From Cichorium intybus (lineage: Eukaryota > Streptophyta > Magnoliopsida > Asterales > Asteraceae), in NCBI GenBank assembly GCA_023525715.1, contig CM042011.1, positions 59,367,854 through 59,431,853 of the forward strand: a DNA stretch of 64,000 nucleotides. The letters are read 5' to 3'. Shown here in pieces: positions 63,984 through 64,000 of the stretch. Numbering within the stretch: position 1 is the first letter of the stretch; every line of letters begins with the position of its first letter. Position numbers and translations under genes: made by a program. A model generated the notes under the pieces. The model was not told the origin of the DNA, did no database searches, and saw only the letters and a program-made list of their open reading frames with translations.

Positions 63984-64000
63984 ACCCTTCTATTAGGTCT

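Overview
This window looks like nuclear heterochromatic or intergenic DNA of a flowering plant, probably a eudicot. The evidence is its AT-richness, long (AT)n microsatellites, Ty1/copia and Ty3/gypsy LTR retrotransposons primed by plant-type tRNA sites, and Helitron, MULE and hAT-like DNA elements. I guess Asteraceae from the style of the Helitron and LTR ends, but the sequence alone does not prove it. I found no host gene I can name, no tRNA or rRNA gene and no CRISPR. Almost all coding capacity belongs to transposable elements.

Layout: 1-6.9 kb is AT-rich non-coding DNA with microsatellites and one 957-bp Mutator-type element. From 6.9 to 25.8 kb four Helitron-like units on the minus strand lie head to tail. 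The fourth is split by a solo chromovirus-type LTR (13861-22626, 5-bp TSD), which is itself split by a very young non-autonomous Athila/Tat-like element (14061-19950, two 1990-bp LTRs with no difference seen, TSD TACTC), and by a second Mutator-type element (22929-24572). From 25.8 to 34.9 kb there are giant (AT)n arrays, two elements lodged inside (AT)n tracts, a hAT-like element with an 8-bp TSD, a 'GTTCG' element and a pair of foldback MITEs. From 34.9 to 38.1 kb is a GC-richer remnant of a plus-strand chromovirus with its PPT and 3' LTR. At 38.8-40.4 kb is a third Mutator-type element.

From 42.0 to 57.5 kb a degraded minus-strand Copia element (535-bp LTRs, TSD AAATA) is interrupted in its reverse transcriptase by an 8.8-kb minus-strand Tekay-like chromovirus (2.0-kb LTRs, TSD AGCCT). 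The interior of that chromovirus is a patchwork of two different Tekay-type elements. At 57979-62658 is a complete, apparently intact Copia element (169-bp LTRs, TSD TTAAT) with one 1429-codon gag-pol frame. The window ends with three consecutive GC-rich hairpins.

The most unusual unit is the Athila/Tat-like element at 14061-19950. It has no gag zinc knuckle, protease, RT or integrase, yet it is very recently inserted and keeps a 382-codon open frame, a tRNA-Asp primer site, a stem-loop with an apparent compensatory change, a perfect hairpin at each LTR start, and a CGCGAC-rich block upstream of the TATA box. It must have been moved in trans.
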